Shown: one piece after another, positions 17,201 to 26,066 of the stretch
Numbering within the stretch: the first letter of the stretch is position 1
Layout: every line of letters begins with the position of its first letter
From: G016234445 sp964438865
GTDB lineage: Bacteria > Chloroflexota > Dehalococcoidia > Tepidiformales > Tepidiformaceae
Direction: 5' to 3'
Length of the DNA stretch: 64,000 nt
NCBI GenBank assembly: GCA_964438865.1
Contig: CAYTMI010000012.1
Coordinates: 1 to 64,000 of the forward strand
Notes under the pieces: generated by a model
Databases searched by the model: none
Told to the model about the DNA's origin: nothing
What the model saw: the letters and a program-made list of their open reading frames with translations, nothing else
Program-made: the position numbers and the translations under genes

Positions 17201-20186
17201 CTACCGGAGCGAGCCGAAAGACACGCTGGTCACCTCGCTGAACGCCACCACCGGCGCGAAGGGGGAAGCCATCGTGAAGCTGACGGCCGCAAAGCCCGGG
17301 ACGCTGCGGCTGGTCGCCGAAGCAACAGACTCGAAGGGCCGCGTCGCGAAGTCCGCGACCTACCTTTGGGTCGCCGGCGAAGCGTTCGCGAGCTGGCAGA
17401 TAACCAACGACGACACGATCGCCCTGGTGGCTGACAAGGATAAGTACGAGGTCGGCGAGACCGCCGAAGTGCTCGTGCCGGCGCCGTTCACGGCCGCGAC
17501 CGGACTGGTGACGGTGGAGCGAGGCAAGCTCATCACGCGGACCGTTCAAACCTTCTCCAGCAACAGCGAACGGCTGCGAATCCCGATCACCGACCGATCG
17601 GTCCCGAACGTCTTCGTCTCCGTGGTCTTGTACCGGCCTCCGACACTGGAAGACCCCGTGCCCCGCTACAAAGTGGGGTACGTGCATCTCCCCGTCTCCA
17701 CGGCGACGCGAGTGCTGAACGTCGACATTCGGCCAGACAGAGAGCAGGCGAAGCCGGGGGAGACGGTGCACTACGACATCAAGGTGACGGATTGGACCGG
17801 CAAGGGCGTGAAGGCGGAGCTTTCCGCGGCGGTTATCGACAAGGCGCTGCTGGCGCTGGAAGACGAGCGCGGGCCGGACGGGCTCAAGGCGTTCTGGTTC
17901 CAACGCGGGCTGTCGGTCTACACCGCCTCCTCGATGTCCGTCTCGGTGAGCCGCTCAAACGACGTCATCGCCGAGCTGCAACGTGGGGGAAAGGGTGGCG
18001 GCGGGCTCGACGACGACCGGCTTCGCCAGGACTTCCGCAACACGGCGTACTGGGCAGCGCAACTGGTGACGAACGATGACGGTACCGCCAGCGTCGACGT
18101 GAAGATGCCGGACAACCTCACCACCTGGCGGATGCAGGTCCGCGCCGTCAGCGGCGATACGCTGGTTGGCGAAGGGACGAACGAACTGATTTCGACGCAG
18201 CCGTTGCTCTTGCGGCCGGCGCTGCCACGGTTCCTGCGGGTCGGTGATTCGGTTCAGATTCGAACACTCGTGCGCAACGCGACCGGCACGGGGTCGGAGG
18301 TCCAGGTCACCCTGGGCGCCGAAGGCGTGAACGTGGCCGGTGACGCCACAAAGCGCGCGACCGTGCCCGCGGGCCAGTCGGTGCTGCTGACCTGGCCCGC
18401 GAAGGTGGAGGCGGAAGGGACGGCGAAGTTCACCTTCAGCGCGACCGGCAGCGGCGGATTGAAGGATGCGGTGACCCAGGAACTCCCGGTCCTGCTTGAT
18501 GTGACGCCCGAGACGATGGCGACGGGAGGGATCGTCACAGGCGAAAGCGGGCTGGAGGCCGTCTATCTACCGATCTACGCCATCCTCAAGTACGGCTCGC
18601 TGGCGGTCTCGGTGCAGTCAGCGCTGGCGGGGTCGATGGCCGGCGAACTGGGCTGGCTGGACCCGCAACCATTCGAGGGACCCGAGCGCGTTGCCAGCCG
18701 GCTGATGGCCACCATCGGCGTGCGGCGGGCGGAAACGAGCGCGCTCGGCACTTCGACCCAATACGACCGGCGCATTTCGAGCGACATCGCGGGCTTGCTG
18801 GGGAGGCAGCGGCCGGACGGGGGCTGGGCCTGGTGCGACGTCTATTGCCCGTCCGACCCGAACGTGACCGGCTGGGTGCTGATGGCCCTCGGCGAGGCCC
18901 AGCGGGACGGCGCCAGCGTCGATGCCGGCGTCGTGATCCGGGCGAATGAATACGTGATGGCCCACATCAACCGCGTCACCGACGTGGCGTCCCCGGCCGA
19001 CCCCAACCAGAAGGCGTTCCTGCTGGCCGCGCTATCGGCGGCTGGTCATGGCGCTTTCGCGGAGAGCCCGGCCCGCGCACTCTTCGAGCAGTACCGCAGC
19101 AAGCTGACCAACTGGGGCCGCGCCTACCTCGTCCTTGCCCTGGCAGACGCGAACGCCGGAAAGGACGACCCGCAGGTGCGAGCGCTGCTGAACGACATCG
19201 CCGCGGCAACGCTCCCGAGCGCCAATGGCAACCATTGGGAGGACGAGTACGTCCGCGGGTCGTTCATGACCAACACCGCGACGACCGCGCTCGTGGCACG
19301 CGCGCTTACCGCCGTCCAGCCGGAACAGCCGCTGCTGGCGCAGAGCGTCCGCTGGCTGGTGGTGGCACGCGGCGCCGAGAAGTGGCGCACGAGCATCGAC
19401 CGGGCAACAGGCGTCCTCGCCCTGACAAACTACGCAGTGAAGACGGGCGAACTCGGCGGCGACTACAGCTTCCGAGTGAGGCTCGACGACAAGGAGCTGA
19501 TGGCCGGGCTGGTGAAGCCCGGGCAGCCTCCAGTAACGGAGTCGAAGACGGTACCGCTGACCACCTTCACCGCGGGGAAGGTCAGCCTGGTTGAGTTCGT
19601 CCGGGAGCTCGGCAAGCCGGGCCGACTCTACTACACCATGAACCTCCGCTACGTGACCCCGGCAAAAGAGGTGGAGGCGCTCAATCGGGGCTTTGCGATT
19701 TCGCACCAGTACACGGCGCTGGGCGACCCCACGAAGCCCGTGACGACGGTAAAGCTGGGCGAGACGGTGCGCGTGAAAGTCACAGTGCTCGCGCCCGCGG
19801 ACCGCAATTACGTCGTCGTCGAAGACATGCTCCCTGCCGGGCTCGAGCCGGTGGACACGCGACTGAAGTCGATCGACCCCAAGCTCAAGGCTCAGCTCGA
19901 AGCAGACCGCGCAGCCGCCGCGGGGAAGCGCCCCGGCGGCAAGGGCGACAGCTACTTCGCGCCCTGGTTCCCGTGGTACTACAGCCCCTGGCAACACGTG
20001 GACGTGCGTGACGACCGGACGGTGCTGTTCGCCGAGCGCCTTGGCAAGGGGGTGTATGAGTACATCTACTACGCCCGGGCGACGACGCCGGGGGACTTCT
20101 TCGTCGCCCCGGCTCACGCAGAAGAGACCTACTTCCCCGAGACCTTCGGGCGGAGCGACAGCGGGAGGTTCGTCGTCCAGGAGTGA
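14280..20186 (+). CDS. alpha-2-macroglobulin family protein without thioester motif
   Basis: A 1968-residue bacterial alpha-2-macroglobulin. A single membrane anchor lies at about residues 25-43; there is no lipobox. MG-like beta domains follow, then WIYxDRPIYRPGEKVEYKG-type MG sequence (HVYTDRPIYRPGEK), the LNVDIRPDREQAKPGETVHYDIKVTDWTGKG segment, DNLTTWRMQVRAVS, and a C-terminal alpha-toroid with a receptor-like end. Where CxEQ is expected the sequence reads PFEGPERVASRL: Cys is Gly1467 and Gln is Arg1470, so no thioester can form. The protein is translated in coupling with PbpC, which would repair the wall when proteases breach the envelope; here trapping must be non-covalent or the role is structural. 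Confidence 0.92.
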   Translation: MSEQQGSARFMDRALARLRQRRWQVGGVIGAAAVTALVIVGAWTLFGAEGPSRPAITEPPGFSVSPEGDDVPRLAPIKVTFASAPSERTAEKLLKLEPEMDGSYVWLTDRTVLFQPEFPGMLRGSTYTVSVAARPETGLMEDVKKQFTVTGLLTVQQAIPGDADTEVPLNAQVLVQFSRSVAPLTLLSAQSTQPVVAFDPPLEGTGEWLNTSIYRFVPTNLQPFTTYRLKVAKGLSSAADGVLKEDFAWSFTTISPAVASVSPDTATEFASLRQQVVVTFNQAMAATAVQGITVKDPAGNAVPGAVAWSEGNTVATFTPSIQLAHLTAYVATIARGLKGAKGGETLEDRVSRFTTIGLPAVSWTQPTAGSTSAPRYGVSIAFASPMDATTLEARLSISGFTAAQLEGTVYADERSVRADISLKPSTAYTVTLAPGARDRYGQVMGGYSYSFTTGALPSSVTLALPAYSPAATYSASAEPILYYHSTNLSNVRFTLFPLTEAEGQQKLHEFYGGKEKFVPSQPSLREWGEQISAPKDEVYLGSTSISGGGPLPKGYYYLSTTGGNASEFAFAVVDTVIVTKMSNDELLVWVLDHDTGKALAGVTVKATGPELGSPQATTDASGLASFRIPAPTSGKDFDRSYYLAVSGGGHFGFTSTRWQQGSYPYQLNIPMEYYAREWVGHVYTDRPIYRPGEKVEYKGVVRADDDARYSVPSSNPPLQFVIVNPRGQEVRRVYVGTNSFGTFAGTFELPADATVGDYSISLETTGRRQYVFGGSFLVAEFRKPEFQVEVVTGKPSYVNGESIDVRTTATFFFGGAVEGAPVEWSALSNPFAMRVKGYEQYSFSDYDYWRQAAYKQPMRSTGTATTGADGAASYTVAAVLAEGEGAQQFTLSATVTDQNAQAVASSTTVTVHPADFYAGIRPAEYVAVAGEESAVNLVTVDRDGNILPNRPVVVRVYERVWITTKTQTPEGARRYRSEPKDTLVTSLNATTGAKGEAIVKLTAAKPGTLRLVAEATDSKGRVAKSATYLWVAGEAFASWQITNDDTIALVADKDKYEVGETAEVLVPAPFTAATGLVTVERGKLITRTVQTFSSNSERLRIPITDRSVPNVFVSVVLYRPPTLEDPVPRYKVGYVHLPVSTATRVLNVDIRPDREQAKPGETVHYDIKVTDWTGKGVKAELSAAVIDKALLALEDERGPDGLKAFWFQRGLSVYTASSMSVSVSRSNDVIAELQRGGKGGGGLDDDRLRQDFRNTAYWAAQLVTNDDGTASVDVKMPDNLTTWRMQVRAVSGDTLVGEGTNELISTQPLLLRPALPRFLRVGDSVQIRTLVRNATGTGSEVQVTLGAEGVNVAGDATKRATVPAGQSVLLTWPAKVEAEGTAKFTFSATGSGGLKDAVTQELPVLLDVTPETMATGGIVTGESGLEAVYLPIYAILKYGSLAVSVQSALAGSMAGELGWLDPQPFEGPERVASRLMATIGVRRAETSALGTSTQYDRRISSDIAGLLGRQRPDGGWAWCDVYCPSDPNVTGWVLMALGEAQRDGASVDAGVVIRANEYVMAHINRVTDVASPADPNQKAFLLAALSAAGHGAFAESPARALFEQYRSKLTNWGRAYLVLALADANAGKDDPQVRALLNDIAAATLPSANGNHWEDEYVRGSFMTNTATTALVARALTAVQPEQPLLAQSVRWLVVARGAEKWRTSIDRATGVLALTNYAVKTGELGGDYSFRVRLDDKELMAGLVKPGQPPVTESKTVPLTTFTAGKVSLVEFVRELGKPGRLYYTMNLRYVTPAKEVEALNRGFAISHQYTALGDPTKPVTTVKLGETVRVKVTVLAPADRNYVVVEDMLPAGLEPVDTRLKSIDPKLKAQLEADRAAAAGKRPGGKGDSYFAPWFPWYYSPWQHVDVRDDRTVLFAERLGKGVYEYIYYARATTPGDFFVAPAHAEETYFPETFGRSDSGRFVVQE

Positions 20187-20265
20187 GACTCATCGTTCGG
20201 CGCAGCACGAGGGAATTGCATCGCGAAGTCAACTGCCTGGTGGGACATGATCGGAGGAACGCCAG

Positions 20266-20502
20266 ATGTCCAGACGGCTGGAAGGAAAGATCGCCCTGAT
20301 CACCGGGGCCAGCTCCGGGATCGGAAAGGCCACTGCCATCGCCTTTGCCCGCGAGGGCGCGGCGGTCGTGGCTGCATCCTACGGGATCACCGCCCTTCGT
20401 CGTCACGGGCCGGAGTCTACCGCCCCGGCCCGAGCGAGGGGTAGCAGTCTGAGCCGGCCGCGGCGCGGCCGAGATCCTGCGATCCGTACCATCCGGCGAT
20501 AG
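20266..20502 (+). pseudogene. N-terminal fragment of an SDR gene
   Basis: The first ~37 codons read MSRRLEGKIALITGASSGIGKATAIAFAREG and AAVVAAS, the unmistakable nucleotide-binding start of a short-chain dehydrogenase, with GGAGG upstream. After about 20377 similarity stops and the frame continues as unrelated Arg-rich sequence to 20502. About 200 residues including the YxxxK site are missing. From 20503 to 20710 nothing recognisable is seen. Confidence 0.75.
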
Positions 20503-20710
20503 TGATGGCAGCCGGGGGAGATTGGGAAAGCGGGCACCCAGTGAATGGGCGTCGGCTACGGGGGTTTACGCGGTCCTGTGGCGACGACCGGCCCTGCCCC
20601 CAAGTACCTCACCGCCTCCGGCATCACGCTGTCGTCGACCTCATTGAGGGCAGATAACCCGGCCATCAGGTCTACATCTACCTGCGGCCACCCCCCAGTT
20701 CGCGTATGCC

Positions 20711-21817
20711 CTACTCCCGCACCATGACGCTCACGCCCTTCGAACCCTTGCCGCTGCCGTAGAGCGCGAGGCGGTCGTCGGGGAGTTCGGCGACGTCGAC
20801 GTCGCCGAACTCCTCAATCCGCGTGCCAGTGCGGCTATAGAACTCGATCCAGGTTGTGGGCGTGAAGCTGATGCCGTCCGTCGACTTTGCCACGACGAAG
20901 TTGTCGCCGAGGAATGTGGCGTAGATGTAGATAACGCCGTCGATGCGGATGACGGTGGGGTCGTGAGCGTCCTCCAGGACCGGGCGGGTATCGATCGTCC
21001 AGGTCAGCCCGTCGCGCGAACTCGCTCCGACGATGTCGGATGGGCCGTCCCGGCCGGCAAGGCCAGCCGAGAAGTACATTCGGTACGTCGAATCGGCCAA
21101 CCGTAGCACGCGGCCGTGAGCCGCCTCGGTAAGCCCTGTCGTGCCGCCGGTTTCGACGCGCACGCCTTCGCGTTCGAACGCCAGGCCGTCGCTGGAGAAG
21201 GCACTGAAGATGCGGAACGCGTGCTGCTGGCCACCCATATCGCCCTGCACGCAGTTCGAGTCACCCTGGTAGTACATGCGGTAGCCGCCGGCCATCGGCA
21301 CCACCCACGGGTGCGAAGCCGCGCAATCGAGTGCGCCCTTGGCGCCCTCGGTGAGCCGCATGCCCTCCTCGGGTGTGAAGCTCAGGCCGTCGTTCGAAAC
21401 GTAACTGACGATACCCTTTCCCGGGCCGCCGTTGACGTACATGCGGTAGCGGCCGTCGGGCAGGCGCACCACGCTGGGCGCGAAGTTCTCGGGTCTGCCA
21501 GCCGTCGCTAGTTCGTGCCACCGCTCGACCGCCGTGACGCCGGGGAGCTGAGACCGCTCTTGCTGGCGCAGCTCCGTGCCCGATGGCCTCCCCGGCGGCG
21601 ACCCGCCGGGCTTCGTGACCGGCCCCGAAGGGCCAGGCGTGGCGACGGTCGATGGGGCTGAGGATGGTGCGGTCGCACCCGAACCAGGGCTGATTGGCCC
21701 CGGGGCGGAAGTGGCGACGCTGTCGTCATCGCCGCCGCAGGCCGCCGCGGCAAGAACTGCGGCGACGACCGCGAAGGAGACGATCCCGACGAACGAGCTG
21801 CCCGATCGCGACGTCAT
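20711..21817 (-). CDS. secreted lipoprotein with five-bladed-propeller-like repeats
   Basis: A 368-residue lipoprotein: hydrophobic signal then the lipobox with Cys27 (AAAAC), a Ser/Pro/Gly/Thr linker to about residue 90, then a repeat domain. Repeats carry RYRMYVNG, GYRMYYQG, TYRMYFSAG and VIYIYATF followed by SNDGLSF, SSDGLAF, SRDGLTW and STDGISF, the blade pattern of five-bladed beta-propeller glycoside hydrolase-like proteins. Its ATG is immediately after the stop of the deacetylase/esterase gene. A glycan-binding or hydrolytic role is likely but not shown. Confidence 0.75.
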   Translation of the reverse strand: MTSRSGSSFVGIVSFAVVAAVLAAAACGGDDDSVATSAPGPISPGSGATAPSSAPSTVATPGPSGPVTKPGGSPPGRPSGTELRQQERSQLPGVTAVERWHELATAGRPENFAPSVVRLPDGRYRMYVNGGPGKGIVSYVSNDGLSFTPEEGMRLTEGAKGALDCAASHPWVVPMAGGYRMYYQGDSNCVQGDMGGQQHAFRIFSAFSSDGLAFEREGVRVETGGTTGLTEAAHGRVLRLADSTYRMYFSAGLAGRDGPSDIVGASSRDGLTWTIDTRPVLEDAHDPTVIRIDGVIYIYATFLGDNFVVAKSTDGISFTPTTWIEFYSRTGTRIEEFGDVDVAELPDDRLALYGSGKGSKGVSVMVRE

Positions 21818-23806
21818 CTACTTCAGCTTCGTATCGAAGAAGTCGGCGATCACTTTCGTGATCTCGTCGCGGCTGGGGCTGATCTGGCCGCCGTCTGGGA
21901 CGAAGCCATGGCCGGCGTTCTTCACTACCACGAGCTTCGCCGGGACGCCCGCTGCCGTCAGGTGGTCGTACAGCTCCTGGGACTGGCTGAGAGGCACGAG
22001 CTTGTCTTTCTCGCCGTGAAGGATGAGGAAAGGAGGGTCGTCTTTCGAGATCCAGGTGACCGGGCTCGCGTTCTTCACGACCGCGTCGGTGCGGCTGCTG
22101 GCACCAAACACGTTCTTCAGCAGGGTGTCGCTGGCGCCTTCGAAACTGACTGTCAGGTCGGCCGGGCCGAACATGTCAACCATCGCCTGCACCCGGCTGG
22201 AGACGCCGGCATAGCCGCCGGTGCCTTCGAGCTCGCTCGAAGCGTCGGACGTGCCGAGCAGTGAGACGAGGTGGCCGCCGGCGCTGCCTCCCATGGCGCC
22301 GATGCGGTTCGGGTCGATGCCGTACTTGGCGGCGTTGGCGCGAAGGTAGCGCACAGCGCACTTCACGTCCTCGATCTGCGCCGGAAACTTCGACGCGGGC
22401 ACCAGTCGGTAGTTAACAGCCGCCACGAGGTAGCCGCGTTTCACCAGCTCGGGAATGGCATCGGAGCCGTTGCCACTGCGCTTGTCACCGCTGGTCCAGC
22501 CGCCCCCGTGCACGTAGAGCACCGCCGGCGCGCTGCCGGCCACCGTGGCCGGGTAGTAGATGTCCATCTGCTGGGCCTGGCCGTTGGGCGAGCAGTAGGT
22601 CACGTCCCGATCGACTTCGCCCGTGGTCTGCGTGGCGCCGCGGCCGGGTTTGGCGGCGGCGGGCGCCGCGGTGGCCGCCGGGTTGGCCGTCGGCGCCGGG
22701 GCGGTCACGGAGACGGTTCCAGAGCGCGGGTCGACGCGGGGGTTCGCCTTCTCCCACGCTTCGAACGCGGCGGCCATCTCGGAGAACGTCGCCCATTCGA
22801 CCTTGCCTTCCTTCACCAGGGGATCGACGACCTCCGTCAGGAAGCGATCGATCACGGCGAAAGCGTCGGTTGGGCTGCCCCGGAACTCGCCCGGGTGCAC
22901 GGTAAAGTGAAAGACGTTCACCTTGCCCGGTTCCGCGGTCTCGATGGAACGAAGGAGACTTTGCGCCAGGTAGTCGAAGTAGGCCTCGTCGCCGTCGGCT
23001 TCGTCGGCGCGCCGCATCGAGGCGAAGTTCGTCTTGTCGTAGTTGCCTTCCGGCAGGAAGACAACCGGGCCGTTCGGGTCGTGCTTCGCAAACTCTGACG
23101 TATCGGTGCCCTTCGTGCCGCCGGCCGGCCGCCATGGCACCGTGCCGATCAGGGCTTCGTCGGTGGTCTGAGTCGACGGGTTCTTCCAGTCGCTGTTGAC
23201 GGAGAGACCGGCGCACTCGGCCGCGTCGAGCAGTCCCGGGTAGAGGTTGCCGCCGCTCCAGTAGGCGACGTCGTGCTCGACGCCGGCCTGGTGGATGTAG
23301 CTGATCTCTTCCTCGAACACCGAGCACCACCTGTCGAGCGACAGCGAATTGCCGTCCTTGCCGAGGTGGGCATCTTCGTGGAAGTGCAGGCCGATCTCGT
23401 GGCCGCGGTCCTCGAGATCGGAGAGGATTCTGCTGCCATAGGTGACCGCGCTCGTGGTGAACGGCGACTGCGCCTGGATGGTCATGCGCCCGCCGTGTTT
23501 CTCGACGATTTTCGCCACGGCGTCGATGTCCTGGACGCCGCGATCAAAGATCTGCTTGTTGTTGTAATCAGGGTCGGGCTTGCTGCCGGCCGCTGAAGGC
23601 GGTGTGGGGCGGCCCTGCTGCTGGGCGGTGCTGCCCAGCGGTTCGATGTGCATGCCGATATCGAAGAGAAGCGCCTGGGTCGAGGCCGCCGCCTGGGCCA
23701 CCGGCGCTTGGGGCTCCGACGTGGCGGGTGGCGTCCAGGTGGTGCCCGAACAGGCGACCAGCGTCAGCCCGGTCAGGGCTGCGAGGATGGGGGTGTAGAT
23801 GCGCAT
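21818..23806 (-). CDS. lipoprotein fusing a deacetylase-like domain to an alpha/beta-hydrolase esterase
   Basis: A 662-residue lipoprotein (Cys19 in LVAC). Residues about 45-350 resemble a polysaccharide deacetylase fold (LLFDIGMHIEP, GHEIGLHFHEDAH), then a Pro/Ala/Thr linker of ~50 residues, then about 410-660 a BD-FAE/carboxylesterase-type hydrolase with HGGGW oxyanion loop, GGSAGGH nucleophile elbow, LHGEKDKLVPL (acid) and NAGHGF (His). Both domains could remove acyl groups from surface or environmental polysaccharide. ATG 23806 follows GGGAG at good spacing; the longer frame start at 23848 lacks a signal peptide. Middle gene of a four-lipoprotein minus-strand series. Confidence 0.8.
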   Translation of the reverse strand: MRIYTPILAALTGLTLVACSGTTWTPPATSEPQAPVAQAAASTQALLFDIGMHIEPLGSTAQQQGRPTPPSAAGSKPDPDYNNKQIFDRGVQDIDAVAKIVEKHGGRMTIQAQSPFTTSAVTYGSRILSDLEDRGHEIGLHFHEDAHLGKDGNSLSLDRWCSVFEEEISYIHQAGVEHDVAYWSGGNLYPGLLDAAECAGLSVNSDWKNPSTQTTDEALIGTVPWRPAGGTKGTDTSEFAKHDPNGPVVFLPEGNYDKTNFASMRRADEADGDEAYFDYLAQSLLRSIETAEPGKVNVFHFTVHPGEFRGSPTDAFAVIDRFLTEVVDPLVKEGKVEWATFSEMAAAFEAWEKANPRVDPRSGTVSVTAPAPTANPAATAAPAAAKPGRGATQTTGEVDRDVTYCSPNGQAQQMDIYYPATVAGSAPAVLYVHGGGWTSGDKRSGNGSDAIPELVKRGYLVAAVNYRLVPASKFPAQIEDVKCAVRYLRANAAKYGIDPNRIGAMGGSAGGHLVSLLGTSDASSELEGTGGYAGVSSRVQAMVDMFGPADLTVSFEGASDTLLKNVFGASSRTDAVVKNASPVTWISKDDPPFLILHGEKDKLVPLSQSQELYDHLTAAGVPAKLVVVKNAGHGFVPDGGQISPSRDEITKVIADFFDTKLK

Positions 23807-23967
23807 GGTGTTTCTCCCTACTGGGGTCTTGGCTTCCGGCGCCACCACTTCACCTGGGATATTGATTGGCGGGGCAGCCAGGTGACCGGATGTGAGTGAC
23901 GATCTGGACTAGCTTTGCCGTGGCCTTTACCTTCGAGACGACAAGAGGGGCGGGCTGGAGCCAGCCC

Positions 23968-25158
23968 CTACAAACGGCGCCTGGGCAGCACACCACATCC
24001 GGAGGCGATCGTTCCGTCCGTCCGCGAGGCCGCCGCCAGCGCCAGGATGTCCTCGGAGGTGGCCACGCGGAGGTCCTTCGCGGCGTAGGCGATCATCTCT
24101 TCGTAGGCCGCCCAGATGGCCCCCTGCTCCGACTGCGACCGCACCTTCGACGAGTCCCGCGCATTCATGTTGTACGGCGGCGGCAGTGGTCGCTCCTTCC
24201 CCGTGTCGGTGAAGTAGCGGAGGGTCCAGGCTTCGGCGCCGCTGCGTGCAAAGTTGTTCTCGTGGATGAGCGTGGTCACGAGCGCGGGCCGCTCGTACGT
24301 CCATTCCGCCATCCGCTGCCTGAGATACGCCGTGGGGTTGTGCTCGGCGGCATGCGCGCCGGTAAGCATGTTCCACCAGAACGGGTCGTTATCGCCGTTT
24401 CCGGTCGAAAGCGTACCGGCCTTCCAGCGGGTAATGCTGAAGTCGCTTGGGCGGGCGAGGAGGCCGTTACGGTACTCGAACGGTTTGTCGGGCTTCGTGC
24501 CGTCTTCGTGGAAAAACACCGCCACCGTTGCGCCGAGGCTCTTGTAAAGGTCGAGCGCTGCGTTCTTAATGCGTTCGTCGCTGTTGGGGGCCCCTACCAC
24601 GACGGGGTTGCGGCCCATCAGCTGCGCCACGTAGCTGTAGCCTCCCGGCTCGCCCCGGAGCAAGTCCCCGGTGGCGAGGTCGAGCCCGTAGGTCTCGTAG
24701 TCGAGGAGGGTTTGTCGCAGCTGGGCGTCGCTCAGCCCGCGCAGGCGCTGGTCGAAGCCGGTGTAGAGCGGGTGTGGCGGACGGACGTGGTAGCTCACGG
24801 TCATCTGGCTGCTTTTCAGACGCTCGATGACTTCCGGCCATGCCCGGGCGTAGAGCCGTGCCATCGGCCCCGTGAGGTAGAAGTCGCCGGCGACGCCGTA
24901 CTTCTCGAAGAGACCGATGGCCTTCACGAGCGTAGCCGCGCTTTCGTCGACATGCACCGTGTCGTGCACGTTGATCACGGCCTGGAGGTATGCCCGCGCG
25001 TCCGCACAGGGCTCCGGGGAATGCACGGGTGTGGCGGGCGCGGGCTGCGTGTTTTCGCTGCCGCCGGCGACGCCATTGCCGAACGTGCGCGGACCACAGG
25101 CGATTGCGCCAAGGCCGACCGTGAGGCCGGCAAGCATCCGTCGACGTGTGAGACTCAT
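23968..25158 (-). CDS. lipoprotein with deacetylase-like fold
   Basis: A 396-residue protein starting MSLTRRRMLAGLTVGLGAIACG: a twin-arginine-like and lipobox signal (Cys21). The remainder (NVHDTVHVDESAATLVKAIGLFEKYGVAGDFYLTGPM, MTVSYHVRPPHPLY) resembles the NodB-like (beta/alpha)7 barrel seen in polysaccharide deacetylases, but the D-D and HxxxH metal motifs are not obvious, so the catalytic status is open. It overlaps the upstream hydrolase gene by four bases (ATGA); a 161-base gap separates it from the downstream fusion gene. Confidence 0.65.
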   Translation of the reverse strand: MSLTRRRMLAGLTVGLGAIACGPRTFGNGVAGGSENTQPAPATPVHSPEPCADARAYLQAVINVHDTVHVDESAATLVKAIGLFEKYGVAGDFYLTGPMARLYARAWPEVIERLKSSQMTVSYHVRPPHPLYTGFDQRLRGLSDAQLRQTLLDYETYGLDLATGDLLRGEPGGYSYVAQLMGRNPVVVGAPNSDERIKNAALDLYKSLGATVAVFFHEDGTKPDKPFEYRNGLLARPSDFSITRWKAGTLSTGNGDNDPFWWNMLTGAHAAEHNPTAYLRQRMAEWTYERPALVTTLIHENNFARSGAEAWTLRYFTDTGKERPLPPPYNMNARDSSKVRSQSEQGAIWAAYEEMIAYAAKDLRVATSEDILALAAASRTDGTIASGCGVLPRRRL

Positions 25159-26066
25159 TCTCCCCCCCGATCCGAGAGTAATCCGGCGAAAATATCCAGG
25201 GCCGCGTCGACGTTGGCAGGCGAGCGATGGAAGCCGCCGTGGTCGCCGTTGGGATCGTCGATGGCCTTGAGGACGCTCCCTCCGTAGTGGTCGATCCATG
25301 CCGCCGCTTCGCGCATGCCAGCGCAACCGTCGCGTTCGGGGTGCTCATCTTTACCGCCGCAAAAGGTCACCCAGTGCGTCCCTGCAAGGGGCGGCGGGCC
25401 AAGTATTCCGCTCGCGATGGCGACGTTGTCGGGGAACTCAAGGCCGGGCTTACCGGCGTTGGCAACGGCGAGGAGGTAGTAGCCTTCCCGCCCGCTGTTG
25501 TCGTACGCGACAACAGCGTAGCTGTTGGCCGATCCCCGGCTGAAGCCGTGGAAGAGGACGGTGCCGGGCTCCACGTTCTCATGGTCGAGGACGATGGAGA
25601 CCTCGCGGTTGACGTCGCCCGGGCTGTAGTAGTCCTCGTAGCGTTCGCCTTCGCCGAGCCACCACTGGAGGGCGACGATGCCGTATCCACGCTCTGCGGC
25701 ATACGGCTGCCAGAGGAAGAACTCGTCGAAGGCCCAGCTATCGTGGCCGTGGATGGTCGCGATGACCGGAGGCTTCTCGTCCCCTGCACCCGGCGGGAAC
25801 CAGACGACCGCGAAACTCCTCCCGTCGGAAGTCCCCACGACCTGGGCACCGTGGTCTATCGCGAACGCGTAGCGTCCCGAGTTGGCCGCCCTGGCCTGTT
25901 CGAGCAGCGCCTGGGCCTGCGGCGCGAGGCTGCCCCCGCTATCGGCCGAGTCCCCGGGGACTGTGACCGTGTCTCTGTCGGTCGAGGGCGAGCCCTGGCC
26001 GGATGAACACGCTGCCGTGAGCACGGCGACCAGGGACATCGCGACTGCGAGAGTTGTCAGCCTCAT
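25155..26066 (-). CDS. alpha/beta-hydrolase lipoprotein
   Basis: A 303-residue lipoprotein (lipobox Cys20 in TAAC) with an alpha/beta-hydrolase domain: ATIHGHDSWAF, HGFSRGSANSY with the nucleophile Ser in GFSRGS, and GDHGGFH near the end supplying the likely His. Serine esterase or peptidase-like activity at the outer membrane face is expected. It is the first gene of the lipoprotein series and is coupled to the next gene through ATGA. Confidence 0.72.
   Translation of the reverse strand: MRLTTLAVAMSLVAVLTAACSSGQGSPSTDRDTVTVPGDSADSGGSLAPQAQALLEQARAANSGRYAFAIDHGAQVVGTSDGRSFAVVWFPPGAGDEKPPVIATIHGHDSWAFDEFFLWQPYAAERGYGIVALQWWLGEGERYEDYYSPGDVNREVSIVLDHENVEPGTVLFHGFSRGSANSYAVVAYDNSGREGYYLLAVANAGKPGLEFPDNVAIASGILGPPPLAGTHWVTFCGGKDEHPERDGCAGMREAAAWIDHYGGSVLKAIDDPNGDHGGFHRSPANVDAALDIFAGLLSDRGGE

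Noticed and set aside
15651..17903. 750-codon open frame opposite the alpha-2-macroglobulin
   Set aside because: Composition is antisense-like and no motif is seen; the plus strand is a clear gene.
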